Assembly (NCBI GenBank): GCA_030141605.1
Contig: JAQGDQ010000028.1
Span: forward strand, 627,501-691,500
Direction: 5' to 3'
DNA length: 64,000 nt
Source of the DNA: Tubiluchus corallicola
Lineage: Eukaryota; Priapulida; Priapulimorpha; Priapulimorphida; Tubiluchidae
The notes under the pieces are model-generated. The model worked only from the letters and a program-made list of their open reading frames with translations, ran no database searches and was not told where the DNA came from. Both the position numbers and the translations under genes were made by a program. Of this stretch, positions 31,001 through 43,739 are shown piece after piece. How positions within the stretch are numbered: the stretch's first letter is position 1; every line of letters begins with the position of its first letter.

Positions 31001-34000
31001 GTTATAATGTTGATTAAGGTATTCCGGCATAGGAGAGGTGTTCTGTCAGCTTCTGTGTTTGTATATTTTTTTCACATATGCAACATTACTTGCTAGAGTG
31101 TCACCTATATACAGTTAAGTAGAACGAACCTTGAGGAAAAGCTAACTCAGCTATATCAACAAAATGGTTTCCTGCTTAATATAAATAACTTGAGCAATCA
31201 ATTGAAAAATTTGACATTTCTTTTCGGAACCTCTCAGCTATACCACGACTAAAATGTTACGTTGTTTCAAACTATCCAAGACTATGTATAAAATCTATGT
31301 TCTGCTTTTGTTCAATTGATTGTATGCAGTATTACTAATTTAACATCAATATTTAACTTATTATTAACACAGCAGCCATGCATCATATTTTGTAACATGT
31401 GTCTCTTTTGAATTAGAGCCAAAGGTATTATTATTCAGTTATGTATCGAGAAGTCGCCAGTGTCAGTTTTACATATCTTCAATCTTGGCCAATCTTCGGA
31501 ACTATCAACATTATTTATAAGTCGGCTCATTTTCTAAATTACAGCAAAGCAATAACTGCCTGAAAGAAAGTCTCTAAACATGCAAAAGAGGAAACAAAAC
31601 CTTTATTAACAGACAAAATTTATGTAAGGCATGCTACATTAAAAACCACAACCCTGTACAGAATTTCCAATAAACATTCCTAAAGAATTATTTACACAAA
31701 TAATAAATTCCTGTATGAAAGCATTGTGGTGACACTATAGCCGTGTTGATAAACTATGAAGTTGTGCTGCCAAGATTCGTGACTAAGCTACAATTTATAA
31801 GATTATATCAGCAATGGAAGGCAGAATGAAACAACATTCTTCCTGTTCAGTATGTATTACAAATTATAGATCTGTCCTTATTGCTTGTGTCTTGCTGTTA
31901 ATTTTGTTAATATGAACTCTCTTTCAGGCAAAGGGCATGGTTTAACAATTACACCGCTCCCTGCTGGTCACATGATTGGCGGAACAATATGGCGGATAAC
32001 AAAAGATGATGAAGAAGATATAGTGTATGCTGTTGACTTTAATCACAAGAAAGAAAGGTTATAGATCAGTTGTATTAGTATTATTATTATTTGTTCTCCA
32101 TTTATTATAATATTCTTTATTATTTATTACAAAATTAAATTGTGAAATTTCCAGACAAGCACAAGTTTTAGGCTGTTATGCTTGACCAATTCCCAAGGAA
32201 AATCTGAAGAAATAAAGTGCACTGACTTGAGACTACTTTGAGAGTCTTCATAGATGGAGTCTAATAGGCCTGATCAAGATTTATATCTTATCAAGTGCTA
32301 TTAAATGCAAGAAAGCACTTAGAATTTAAAAATTCTCGTGCAGTTTGCAAAGCACAAGTCTTCAAGGCTCTGCAAATTTGTTGACGTAGCAGCCAGCCTT
32401 CTGAACTAAGTGATTTAAGTCATTATTATTGTTCTTAGGTAATGAAAGTGAAATGGTTTAAGAATGATTATAAGACAGCTGGAAGCCAAATGAACATTTT
32501 AGGAATAGCATTTTGTTGTCTAATTCATTTAAAATTTATAAAAAAACTTTCTTATTATGACCTTTTCCTTTAGACATCTTAATGGATGCAGCTTGGAGTC
32601 ATTAGACAGACCTTCTTTATTAATCACTGATGCTTACAATGCCACCTACCAGCAACCACGGCGACGACTTCGTGATGAACAGCTTTTAAGTGAGTTAAAC
32701 CTTCCTATAAATTTTAATTCTGGCAGTTAAGTTTTGTTCTGTAAACCTGAAAGTGTAATACAATATGGCACTTAAAGTGTAGACAAGAATGAATATATTT
32801 TTGCCTTAATTGCACTTTTACCATGTTTGAATACCTATGCCTATATTGGTAGTGTCAGTAAAAGTTCTAGTTTTAATTCTTTTTTATTTATGTACATATA
32901 TGTATGTATTAAAACTTTATTTGCCAATTTAAAAACAGACAAAAACAAAAATTATTGCAAATTATTCATCTTCGGTAACAAATGTTAAAACCTGCACTGT
33001 TTAATGGCAAATGTGTCTGGTGCAAATGTACAAGTTTCACACAAGTGCAAGTTAAAGCATTTGAATTATAACTACATGTAATATTAAAAAGATACATAGA
33101 AAGACTTGTCACCCTAAATTTTATACAACATTAGTTCATATAAAATAATCAAAACTACAATGCACAGTTAGCACACAGTAGTTTAAATAAATTTTATGGA
33201 GACTACAATCGAAATAAAGAATAAAATTGACTATAATACAATAAAATTTCACTTGTGTATAAAAGTAAAAAGCTTCAGATTGCATTATACACAGAAATAT
33301 AGAAATATTTAAGACTAACTGAAATTTAGTAATTGTGTGTCAAATTGTTTGAGTATTTTTTGTAATGTCGGTTATTAATAGTTCAGAATCTCATTTTCAG
33401 CCAACATTTTGCAGACGATGAGGAATGATGGTAATTGTTTAGTTGTTGTTGATACTGCAGGACGCGTTTTGGAACTTGCGCATTTACTGGTAAGTGCTGC
33501 TGCTTTTGCCTCCTTTAAAATATAAATTTGCTTATAATTATTTTTTATTTGCAAACTTGCAACCTAGCAAATGGTCAAATGTGCAATATGATCTCGAATT
33601 GATATACATCCAACATACATTGACGCCAATTCTGTTGGATGATTTTTTACGTCATGAAATCAAGGAACATTGTACTAAAATTGTGCTGTGACAATTTTGT
33701 TGTGTGATGTACATATCTGATGTGTATTTTCTAATATAACATATTAGTTGCTATGATCATTTGCACAAATGTACGATTGAGCTTTGTTTGTAATTGTCTG
33801 TAAGCGTGCCATTAACAGAGAAATTAGGATCACAAGTTAAGAACTGTTTGCCGCCGTTAATTCTTGCAGTTTGTTTAACTGTTCCTTAGCTTGCTTGTAA
33901 ATCTGTGGTTATCTTGAAATTCACACATTTTCTTGCCAAGCACAGACATAATATTGTGTTTGAAGAATATTAACTTTTCTTCTAGTTATAATAATTTAGA

Positions 34001-37000
34001 TTTTAAACGCAATTGTTAATTTGTTGTTATAGTATGCACGTTAGTTTTAAATATGGCTCATCTTCTCTTTGTAATTTAGAAATTAACAATATCCGAGTGG
34101 ATTACAATTCTATTAATCTGGGAGAAAAATACTGTATTATTGCCTTGTTTTCAACGCTTTTGTGTTATGTAATACTGTTATGTTCTATCCATGTTTTTGT
34201 GGACGCTGTATTAGCACTGCTTTATAACTCAATTATAACTTTGTTTTTTACTTTGTACCTGCTTCATTGAATGTATATGATATTACAGGATCAACTTTGG
34301 CACAATGAAGACTCTGGGCTCATTGCATACTCACTTGCCTTGCTCAATAATGTGAGCTATAACGTTGTTGAATTTGCCAAATCCCTTGTTGAGTGGATGA
34401 GTGATAAGATTATGAGGTAAGGTTGCCGTTCGGTCTAGCTTTTTCCAGGGTCGTCTAACTAGTCTTATTAATTCATATTAGAACAATTGTCTTCCATCCA
34501 AAGTGAAAAGACAGGACCAAACTATAGCAGAAATAATGGGACTTTTGCCTTTGTGTAATTTGTGGTAACAAGAGTTTTGCCTTAAAGCTAATCTTAGACA
34601 GCCTGTTCTACAGATTGTTGAAGCTTTATACATATACTATTAATTAGTTATAAAAATATGTATTAATTTTGAGCAAGTCTTGCTGCAATTTTTTATATTG
34701 CTGTAAACAGCAATGAATGGTCGCATAGTGGGACAATCTTAACTTCTTTTTGTGATGCAGTACCTTCTCTTAGAAAGTAGTCAAAATACGTTTGTTTACA
34801 TTCTGCAGTGGGCGCCGTTTATTAGACTCATAGTTAATACAATCAGTCTCTTAACTGACTCAAATAAGTTTGGTACTGGCTGCTCCTATTAAAATATACT
34901 TAAACACCGTCGTCAGTTGACTCATAACTCTGCACAACTGACTCGATATCTTTGCTTCATATACTTAAAATAAGACCAATGTGACCAAAGAGCTTTTACT
35001 ACTTTTATACCACCTATAGTGCTGTAAAAGTAGCAAGTGTAGTTCAGTTTTGTGTGTAGAAGTAATCATATTAAGTATGTTTATCATACGCTGATATGCC
35101 AGCGTAGCAGTTTGGCTTTAAATCTGTTGCCCACTCATCCATTGCAGTTAACCTCGTTGCCCAACAATTTATTGATGCTAAACTTTAAATTACATCCCTA
35201 GAGGTTTCTCTTTGAAGCTCTAGCTGCTTTTTAATCAGTTAAATGTTACTGTTATGCTACCAATGTATTCTTTGAGACTTTACACGCACAAACATCATAA
35301 AATAGCTAAGAGCATAGAGTTAATTTTGAAAAATTGAGCGTAAGCATAACATTTAAGATCTTGTAACCTTCGCAGTGCTTACTAAGCTGAGGAGTGATGA
35401 CTTGTCTTTCTATAGTAGCAAAACTACACTTATTGGCTAATAGATTCAGTCAGTTAATTGAGTCAAAACACTTCCATCCCAAAGTGAGTCTGTTAAGCGG
35501 TGGCTTTCATATTAGAAAATTAAACTTTTGGGTGGTTTGTAGATTATCAGTTGTTTTACATGCAAAAATGTTTCGCGGCGTAAAATTTTACCCAAAGACA
35601 TATCATGTGAATTCAGACATGTGCATTGCATTGTTTTCCAGACTGAATTCCATCTTGTTTAAGCTTGAGTACTAATCTTTACTAACTAAATGTCGTGTCT
35701 TATTTGTCTTTTCATCATATCATAAAAATAAATGGCATGCTTTTGTGTCATCCTTTGATATTGCTTATGCTTGGTCAACTGTATAAAAGTGTTGTATTCT
35801 TAGTAATCTTTTTTTATGCTATAAATCCTTGGTGTAAAATAAGTTTGTTTCTCTGTATACTACAAATCCTAAAATTGGTTTTTAAAATGATATTATTTTC
35901 CATGCCACTTCAATGTTTATCACGTACTGTTTGCTAATATTCAGCTGCAATTTTGTTATAATTTTGAAGTACGCTGTGGAGTGCAGTTTCAGCATTGAAT
36001 ATCATAAATAAGTTCTATCAATCAACGAGTTGTCCTCATAGCTCTGAAACACTTATCTCTCTCATGTAAGAAAAATTAACTGACCTGTCAACATGTCTAA
36101 AATGGGCAATGTGTAAACCGGGCATTAGGTTGTACGGTTCATATTTTTATCATATCTTTTTGTGTTAGAAATTTCTGGAAAGTTATCCCTATTAAGCAGT
36201 TTTCATGTTGCATTTTTCCTTCTCAGGTCTTTCGAAGATAAACGGAACAATCCATTCCAGTTTCGTCATGTTCAGCTTTGCCATAATTTAGCCGAACTAG
36301 AAAAGGTGCCTGAACCAAAGGTAATACGAATGTAAACTTGTAGTATTTCATTTTTATTTTACTTAATGCTATTAAGTTAGCGTTAATATAGTGGTGATCA
36401 TTGCAGGGTGTTATTGATGATAAGTACAGCAACTAGATTGATCAGCAGAAAGTACTAAACTTGGAATTTTTAATTTGGCCAAAATTGTTATTGGGCCAGA
36501 CACTTGATACATGCTCGGATTGGGCATGTGTGTCTGTAGCACTGTTCACTCCTAATTTATGTATTAAGTTATATTGTGTGAGTGATATTACCCTAAATTG
36601 TTTATTTTAGGTGGTGCTGAGTAGTGTAGCAGATATGGAATGTGGTTTCTCAAGAGATCTTTTCATACAGTGGAGTAAATTCAAGAAAAATTGCATTATC
36701 TTGACTAACCGAACCACTCCAGGCACACTCACTCAGAAATTGATTGATAATCCCAATTTTACATTTATCAACATTGAAGTATGTTAGTTTGCTTGAAGTT
36801 GTATGACGAATTAATGATGTTCTTAACTTGGGGTGCCAACTCTTGTGTTGGGGTACTATGAAAAGATACGTTTTTCATTAATTATATTAATCAGCACCGT
36901 GATGACGTCATTTGCTAATAAACTCGTACTGCAAAATCATCTAATTTTATTGTACAGTCGACAGGTTTTAAACACAAAAACAATTTGTTACTTGGGTATT

Positions 37001-40000
37001 TAAACTAGTAGTGAAACATTTGAGGAACAGGAAATACAAAACTGCACAAAATGTTGACGATTGTTCATGTTACAGTTTGTATTGTGGGATTTGATAGTTT
37101 TAGTGGTAGTGATAGATTTTGATAATATTTACATATAAAAATGCAATGATCATTATAGGCAATTTTTATATGATGTAAAATATATACTATGTGCAGTTTT
37201 AATGATGTAAAATGACTGTGATTACAGACAATAAAAGATTGTTGTTGTTATTATATTAAAAAAAGCAAAAAGATAACTGCTACTTTGTGAAATGCCATTT
37301 TAGCAGCAGCTAGTGTACTATTTTTTGCTATGTACTTGCGTTATTGCCAGATTTTAGGTGTTGCAAAGCTAACTTTGTATGCAAGATGGGAAACCTTGAT
37401 TGGGTTGGTCTTGTTATAGGTACGGCAGAGAGTCAGACTAGAGGGAGCGGAATTGGAGGATAGATTAAAGCAAGATCGAGAGAAAGCTGAGGAGGATGCC
37501 AAACGAGCCAGCGAAGCAGCTTTGAATGAGTAAATCAATCCTTTTCTTTTTTCTACAATGTGGCATAAAATAGTGGCTAGTACGTCTGATATAGGAAACG
37601 TTTGTTTTTTATTAATATCCCGAAATCTTCTACACTGAGGCTGAGTTAACAACTAGTATCATTGGCTTGGATAGAATTGATAAAACAATAATTTTTCTTG
37701 GTCAGGATAAAACAATTTTTTCACCATTTTCTTTCCTTGCCAGTCATGGGATATATTACGTCATTCCAGTGGGATTCATCTCATCGTTGTAATTAATAAT
37801 TTTGTAACTTGCTTGCATTAATTAGCTAATTAATAATAGTGTGTAGTTGCAGAGGCCTGTGCTTTGAAACTGCCCATTGGAAGTTTGCACTGACATCTTC
37901 CAGCAAAAATTCATTCTTGGGGCTACTTGTACCTTTTTAAATAACACACTGCTGAAACTATGTAAAGTTTCATTTAACATATTCATCGTTAGGCTGAAAT
38001 GCATTTTCGTGATTTCACAGAATGACAATTGCCAAATAAGATCCTAGCCGACTGTGTGTGACATCGTTTTCTGCATGAACTAGCCACCATGCAGAATGTC
38101 CTTGCATTATTGATGAGTGATTTTGTGGGAGTTTACTGGTAGGATAGGCAATAATTTAATGTCGCATTTTCTTTTTTCTTTTTATTATTCACAGGGAAGA
38201 GAGTTCAGGAGAAGAAGAGAGTGCTGATGAAATGGACATAGATGGAGTTGTCCAATATGATGGTACAAAAGTTTTTCAGCATGATCTCATGATAAAGGGA
38301 GAGGTATGAACTGATTGTACGTTGTTTGTACTGCTTAGCATTTTGCAAGCCAATATTCAGGCTTCAACAGCAAGATATGCTTAAAACTGTGGCAGGATTA
38401 GAACCTGTCTTTTCTGGGATGACTCACTAAATTAGGAGAGGTATCTAACGAACAATAATCATGACTGGATACATATACAATATACATGCTTTCTGGCTAA
38501 GAGAAAAACCCAGGCAGTATGACAGACAGAAGGCAGAGAAGCTCTTTTCCCAACGTTGCCCATTCGTTTACTGACCAGGCTCTGAATTGTTTAACTTTGG
38601 CCGCTAAGCCACTTGTGCTAACATTTCGCTATTGCCAAATGCTTTAACACAGCGTCATCATTGTTGTCATGGACAGGATGGGTCCAAGGTATCTTTGATA
38701 AGTTCCTGTTATAGTCATCACTTGATAATTTGCTTTTAGTGAAAATGCTCATTATTGCCATGATCAATGACAATGAGGTTTTTTATTTAGGGTCGAAGTC
38801 GAGGAGGCGGCTTTTTTAAACATGCCAAGAAATCATATCCCATGTTTCCTGCTTACGAAACGAAGATAAAGTGGGATGATTATGGAGAAATCATACAGTA
38901 AGGATCTTTAAGTTTTTGTGTTTTTTGAAAGCAAAAAACTGAACAGATGATTTTTTCCAGTAGTAGTCGCTGAACTTGTATTCACTACAGCATAAATGAA
39001 GTTAAGGCATTTTTTTGCAAAATTTGTGATATATGACGTCACAAATGGTATATGACATAAAATGCAACAGTTAAATGAATTGGGCAGCTCTTGTTTTTAT
39101 CAAGTCCACATGTTTTGACCGTAAAAGCAGATATATTCTGCAAGCATTTAGCTTTTTTTTCAGAATAAATTTGTCATTTCTTTTAAGCTTTTCCAAGTTC
39201 TTGCTACATATACTTTAAAATTTTGCAAATGATTGATTGTAGACCCGAAAATTTTGCATTGGCCGACAAGCCTCAAGCCGAGGAAGAAAAGAAGGAAGAT
39301 AAAGCAGAAACTGAAGCAGCAGAAGGTACATTTACATTCCACATGTTGAGACAAAGCGGTAAAATTTAAATAAAAAACACAGTCTCTTTACGGCACTAGT
39401 GAAATATCGATGTTTTTGATTAGCTTTCCTGAAGTAACGTTTCCAGAAATTTTAAATTTGGGAACACTAGTGATAGAAATTACCAAAATGTTGGTCTTAA
39501 AATAAATATATTAGTTAAATTAAGATTAAAATTAGAAATTCTTAAATGACTCTGCTTTGTACACACACAATGAACACGGCATTTTATAATTTCTATACAG
39601 CACAGCACAATAATTATCACCACAATTCTTTTTTTGGTAAAAATGCATAGTACATTTTACTACATTCTAACATTTGGCCATAGCAGTGAGTAGGCACAGT
39701 CTGCAGTTGAGAGCATATGTATACTTTATTTGTGCATTACAGTTGGCGTAAGATATGTGTTAAATAAATGTAAACTTTTATTTAGAAAAAATTACAGCTG
39801 ATTAAATTTGATTTGAATTTTTGTGATATAAAAACATAAACACCAAAACCGCATTTGGTATTTTAGTAAACCACAGCCGCTTAAAGGTTATGTACAAATA
39901 TTATAATGCTGTATTAACATTATTGATTTCCTGTTTATATTGTAAATGCCACATTATGTAGGTTCTCACTTATTATGTAGTACTGGGGTGCGATCTTTGT

Positions 40001-43000
40001 CACGTTGAATCATACTCAAATGGTAAAAGATGTGCCATGAAAGCAAATCCTGGTTTCAAATCCTGATTAATTCCATGTTTTTCGGTATCTCTGTCAGTTA
40101 ATTAGCTTTTAGTATAATTGTTGGTAAACATGTCTTTCCTTACGTATGTGTATGTATGTTTGTGAAATTTGTTTTTGTTGCATTGACACCTTTAATTGCT
40201 TTTCCTTTTGGTAGACACGGCAAATATACCAACCAAATGTGTGCGGACATTGCGTAGAGTTAACCTCAATGCAACCATCATGTACATAGATTTTGAGGGG
40301 AGATCAGATGGGGAATCTTATCGCAAGATTATTTCACAAATAAAACCGAGACAACTGGTAAGATTGAGAGTTGGCTAGGGACGTAAGTCAATTTCAATAT
40401 CGTAGTGTTGTACTTTGTTTTTTAATTTATTTGTAGTTCACTGTTACCTGACAGTAGTTTATTCGGCATAATACTGAATGTATTTGTATGGTAACAGTTA
40501 TTTTACTGCATGGATAACCGATCTAAATTAGATTCAAAGAAGGAAAGGGTACACTGAAGAGTGCAAAAAAAAACGATAAAATTTCGAAATACATATTTTT
40601 CAAATCATAAGGTAGTTTTTTTTAATGTATAAAGAGATTAAATGAAAACGCAAGAGATAAGTGCTTCAAAATGAATCAACAACATGAAACATTGATAAGA
40701 AATCTATCTAGCTATGGCACATTTTTTAAATTATTTAACTCAAGTGCAAATCACATTGATGTGTTTAAGAGCTGCGCAACAAATGAGTTGCTGCATTGAG
40801 TATACGGACTATACATATCTGGCCTGTCTGCATATGCCTGACAACATAAAGCCTCTTAAATTTTTCATGTCATGTAGTTAGTAGCAAATTTTAGTAGCTG
40901 ATCACTTATAACATTTCCATTGCATCTAAGTTGCAGTATATTTTTAAGATACTAATCCATGGCACACCGGAGTCTACACACGCTCTAGCTGACTTCTGTC
41001 GCACAACTCCCGGAATCGTACAGGAACGTGTCTTCACCCCACACCCGCATGAAGTCATTGATGCAACAACGGAGAGTCATATTTATCAGGTATTAACGTG
41101 AATCATTACATTAATGCCTGCTGGAAAAGTACGCAAATATTCCAAACAATGCCTGACGCAGTAATTTCCAGTTGCATAGATTCTATCTAATAATATAATT
41201 ACTCACTACCTCCTTCATACAGCATGTTTTTTCTGATAATTGGTAATGAATTTATCTAATATTGCAAATTTAGCATATTGTAAATTTAATCGCAACCTTA
41301 GTATTGTAGTTTTAAAATAGTATAAAAGAGTGCTAAAATCATATAAAAGTATAAAAAACATAGCTAGCCTAAACCATATTTTTCATTTTGGTATCTGATC
41401 TGCATATTTATTCAGAATTTAGCTAATTAAATGCTTAAAGCTTGTATCAAAAACTAGAAAAATTAATAAAATAGCTATCAGTTGGTAGCTGTCTGTCACT
41501 TTGGTAGCCGGGTTTCTGTCAGTCTCTGATCAATAGACTTATTATCCCTTATTATGCTGGTTACCTTATGCCCATTTTCTAACTATGTGCCTGAACACTA
41601 CTCGGAAAGTATGTGCATTATGTAATATTAATGGGTAAGTATTGGGGGGTTGATGCGATTGGGCATGACTTTCTGAGTTTTACTTTTTTTTTATTAAAGT
41701 TACATGTCATTTGCAGCCATTTTTAGACTCGGCCTAAACTGATTGAAAGCACCATCCTGATGTGGGAATGTAGGGTGTGACAACACATAGCACTACTCGT
41801 AGATTTGCTAATTGGCATATTACTTGTAGCTTCTACTAAATAAGGTTCTCTCTTGAGGCACTGAACAATGCAAAAAAGGCTAAGCTTTTTGGAAATGCTT
41901 CCTTCGCAATTATGTAGAGTGCTAGAATAAAGTTCAAGATATAATGGTTAGTCCTCATTTATTTTGCTGCAACAAACACGTCAGCCACCTTTTATGTGAT
42001 GATTTTTTTCTTCCTGATACCGTTAGGTGAAACTCAAGGAAACTCTGGTTACGAACCTAGTGTTCAGTCATGCAAAGGGCGGAGTAGGCGTGGACTTGGC
42101 TTGGGTTGACGGTCAGTTAAGCATAACCAAGGGAGGCGCTGATACAAGTGCACTGCATGAGCACAATGGTGATAATGTTAAAGAAGAAGGAATGGAGGGA
42201 ACTCAAGAAGAAGACAGGGTGCCGGTCTTAGACCCTGTGCCCTGGAACCAGGTTGGTATTCCGTGCTTGTAGTAAAGCCACTTATCTCATTTGTTTGAAT
42301 GACAAGGGCCACTGTGCCTGTCAAGGTATAATATTTTTTCATACTTTTCCTCTTATAGTATGTTATTTTATTTACAAAAGTTTTCAAATTGTTTTAAATT
42401 CTGCTTGGGAAATTTGAATTTTCTCCCAATAACAACAACATTTCGTAGAAATTTGGTGAATTGATTCCATGTTATATTTTACTTCACTTGTCGGGTACAG
42501 AAATTAACTGTTGATAATATTGAAACTGTTTGCTTTCATAATTACTGTAATATGAAAATAAAATAGCTAACTGCTCACTTACTTGCCACATTACAAAACT
42601 TCAACTGTTCAGTGAGACATTATAATGATATATTATTATTATTATTATTATTATTACATATAATATTATTTGTTTTGAAAATGCTGAAATACCACAAATA
42701 TTATCTGTAAGATACTTGGATACACTAGATATACATACTCTGGAAAGTAATAGGACTTGACAGTTGCCCTAAGGCACATTGCATTTAAGCTTTGTGGTGT
42801 TTAATGTTTATCCAAGAAGCTTATTGACCCTGGACTGAGTATAAGGAAAGAAACACTACCTTCATTGTAAATATTTATAGCTTCCTGTTCACTTAGATGA
42901 AGGAGTTTCAAGTGAATGCTTTTGGTAGTCACGTCATGTAGTGTACTTAATTAAGACAATGAAAGGCCTTTTCCCTGTAATACAGTAAATAGCAGAGCCT

Positions 43001-43653
43001 ACTAAGTGCAAACGTATAATGTTGAAATATTTTGTATTTATCTGTTTTGAAATTTTCCATTTCTTAAAACAATGATACAGACAGTTACTCTTCGCAGGGG
43101 TTTGGTGAAACTACATATTGCATATTAATTAATGTAGTAATTAATCAATACAATTGATATTTGAGCGGTCACATTAACACCTGAGTGCAGTTAACATTTG
43201 AACATAGACAAGGATAGGTCCTGATGGTTTTAAAGAACATAGTCTAAATAAGGATAGTGGTGCTTTTACATCTCAATGCTGCTAGATGATTTTTGAAAAC
43301 GTTTAGATGTCAGCCAAATTGCAGACTCTGAAATGTTAATATTGCAGGAGATTGTATCACTTGTTTCAGAGAAAATACTCTGGTATTTTTGTTCAGATGA
43401 CGATAAATTATTTTTTATTTTTAAGGTTCCCGCACACACATCTGTGTTCGTGAATGATCTCAAACTTTCCGACTTTAAACAGTTGCTCATACAGGAAGGT
43501 CACAAGGCAGAATTCTCAGGTGGTGTTCTCGTCATCAACAATACCGTTGCAGTGAGAAAGAATGAAGTTGGGCGGTTTACTTTTGAGGGCTGTTTGAGTG
43601 AGGATTATTATGTAATACGGGAACTTTTTTATGAACAGTTTGCTATCTGTTAA
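28014..43653 (+). CDS. CPSF2: Cleavage and polyadenylation specificity factor subunit 2 (CPSF100), complete, 17 exons, 761 aa
   Basis: CPSF100 is a non-catalytic metallo-beta-lactamase/beta-CASP partner of the CPSF73 endonuclease in mRNA 3'-end cleavage. Exons: 28014-28162, 30096-30255, 30731-30836, 31928-32057, 32574-32689, 33401-33489, 34289-34416, 36227-36320, 36611-36778, 37420-37529, 38195-38303, 38791-38897, 39243-39325, 40215-40357, 40949-41089, 42027-42251, 43426-43653. The total of 2,286 nt closes in frame. Diagnostic stretches are [82 protein letters not shown] and [13 protein letters not shown]. At the position of the zinc-binding HxHxDH motif it has TYPDMQH (61-67), degenerate as in other CPSF100 proteins. 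Exons 10-13 encode a charged, Glu/Lys-rich linker. Human CPSF2 is 782 aa. An AATAAA signal lies at 43734-43739, about 80 nt after the stop. Introns 1 and 7 carry Tigger-like elements. Confidence 0.96.
28276..29775 (+). mobile_element. Tigger/pogo-like transposon with deleted DDE domain (CPSF2 intron 1)
   Basis: The left terminus CAGTAGTCGCCGCTTAA is matched exactly by the right terminus TTAAGCGGCGACTACTG. Subterminal TTAATTGACTC-type repeats occur at both ends. TA precedes the left end; the right flank is TT, so the TA duplication is imperfect. Inside are two pieces of a CENP-B/Tigger-type transposase. 28824-29123 encodes the N-terminal helix-turn-helix ([20 protein letters not shown]...) and the start of the Tc5-type DNA-binding domain. 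29161-29478, in another frame, encodes the C-terminal tail ([32 protein letters not shown]). The catalytic DDE core between them is gone, so the copy is non-autonomous. Confidence 0.88.
28824..29478 (+). pseudogene. Tigger-like transposase remnant (HTH domains plus C-terminal tail, no DDE core)
   Basis: The first open piece, of 100 codons, starts [20 protein letters not shown]. It is a psq-type helix-turn-helix followed by the beginning of a CENP-B DNA-binding domain ([20 protein letters not shown]). The second piece, from 29161, carries an acidic tail ending [11 protein letters not shown]. In full-length relatives about 250 residues with the DDE catalytic triad separate these parts; here about 40 bases do, and the frame changes. 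The nearest use of such proteins in cells is CENP-B-like DNA binding, but nothing suggests this fragment is expressed. Confidence 0.8.
30548..30595 (+). repeat. tRNA-like fragment with B-box in CPSF2 intron 2
   Basis: GGTCCAAATCCAGC at 30577-30590 resembles a pol III B-box with part of a T-stem. The preceding GAGGCCTA and CAAGGCTCCA may be a decayed anticodon arm. Weak on its own; listed because several similar sequences occur in the window. Confidence 0.25.
34806..35509 (+). mobile_element. Internally deleted derivative of the intron 1 Tigger-like element (CPSF2 intron 7)
   Basis: The left end CAGTGGGCGCCGTTTATTAG and right end GTTAAGCGGTGGCTTTC are diverged versions of the termini at 28276 and 29775. 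The 5' part parallels the intron 1 copy through TACTTAAAATAAGAC, TTTATCATACGCTGATA and GAGTTAATTTTGAAAAATTG, which is the transposase start region. It then jumps near 35360 to the equivalent of 29640 (CGCAGTGCTTACTAAG). The whole transposase region is missing. Same orientation as copy 1 and clearly more diverged. Confidence 0.8.
40011..40068 (+). repeat. tRNA-like fragment with A- and B-box in CPSF2 intron 13
   Basis: ATACTCAAATGGTAAAAG resembles a D-arm A-box. TGGTTTCAAATCC at 40051-40063 is a B-box one insertion away from consensus. The cloverleaf does not close, so this is a likely SINE head or tRNA pseudogene. Confidence 0.35.
42631..42657. repeat. (ATT)n microsatellite in CPSF2 intron 16
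   Basis: Eight to nine tandem ATT units. Confidence 0.9.
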
Positions 43654-43733
43654 CAGTAGGAGGATGTGAGATGCAAATTTGTACAGAAATTGTATTTATG
43701 TACATAATTATTGTAATTAAATTCATTGCTTAT

Positions 43734-43739
43734 AATAAA
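43734..43739 (+). terminator. Poly(A) signal AATAAA of CPSF2
   Basis: The hexamer lies 81 nt after the CPSF2 stop codon, in AT-rich DNA. It is the first canonical signal downstream. A GT/T-rich stretch follows about 30 to 50 bases later. Confidence 0.65.

Noticed and set aside
37341-37652. 103-codon minus-strand frame
   Set aside because: Antisense to CPSF2 exon 10, whose Glu/Lys-rich coding strand leaves the opposite strand open.
40937-40948. CAG acceptor 12 bases upstream of CPSF2 exon 15
   Set aside because: It would stay in frame but add four residues (YIFK) absent from the family; the AAG site gives an exact alignment. Kept only as a possible alternative.
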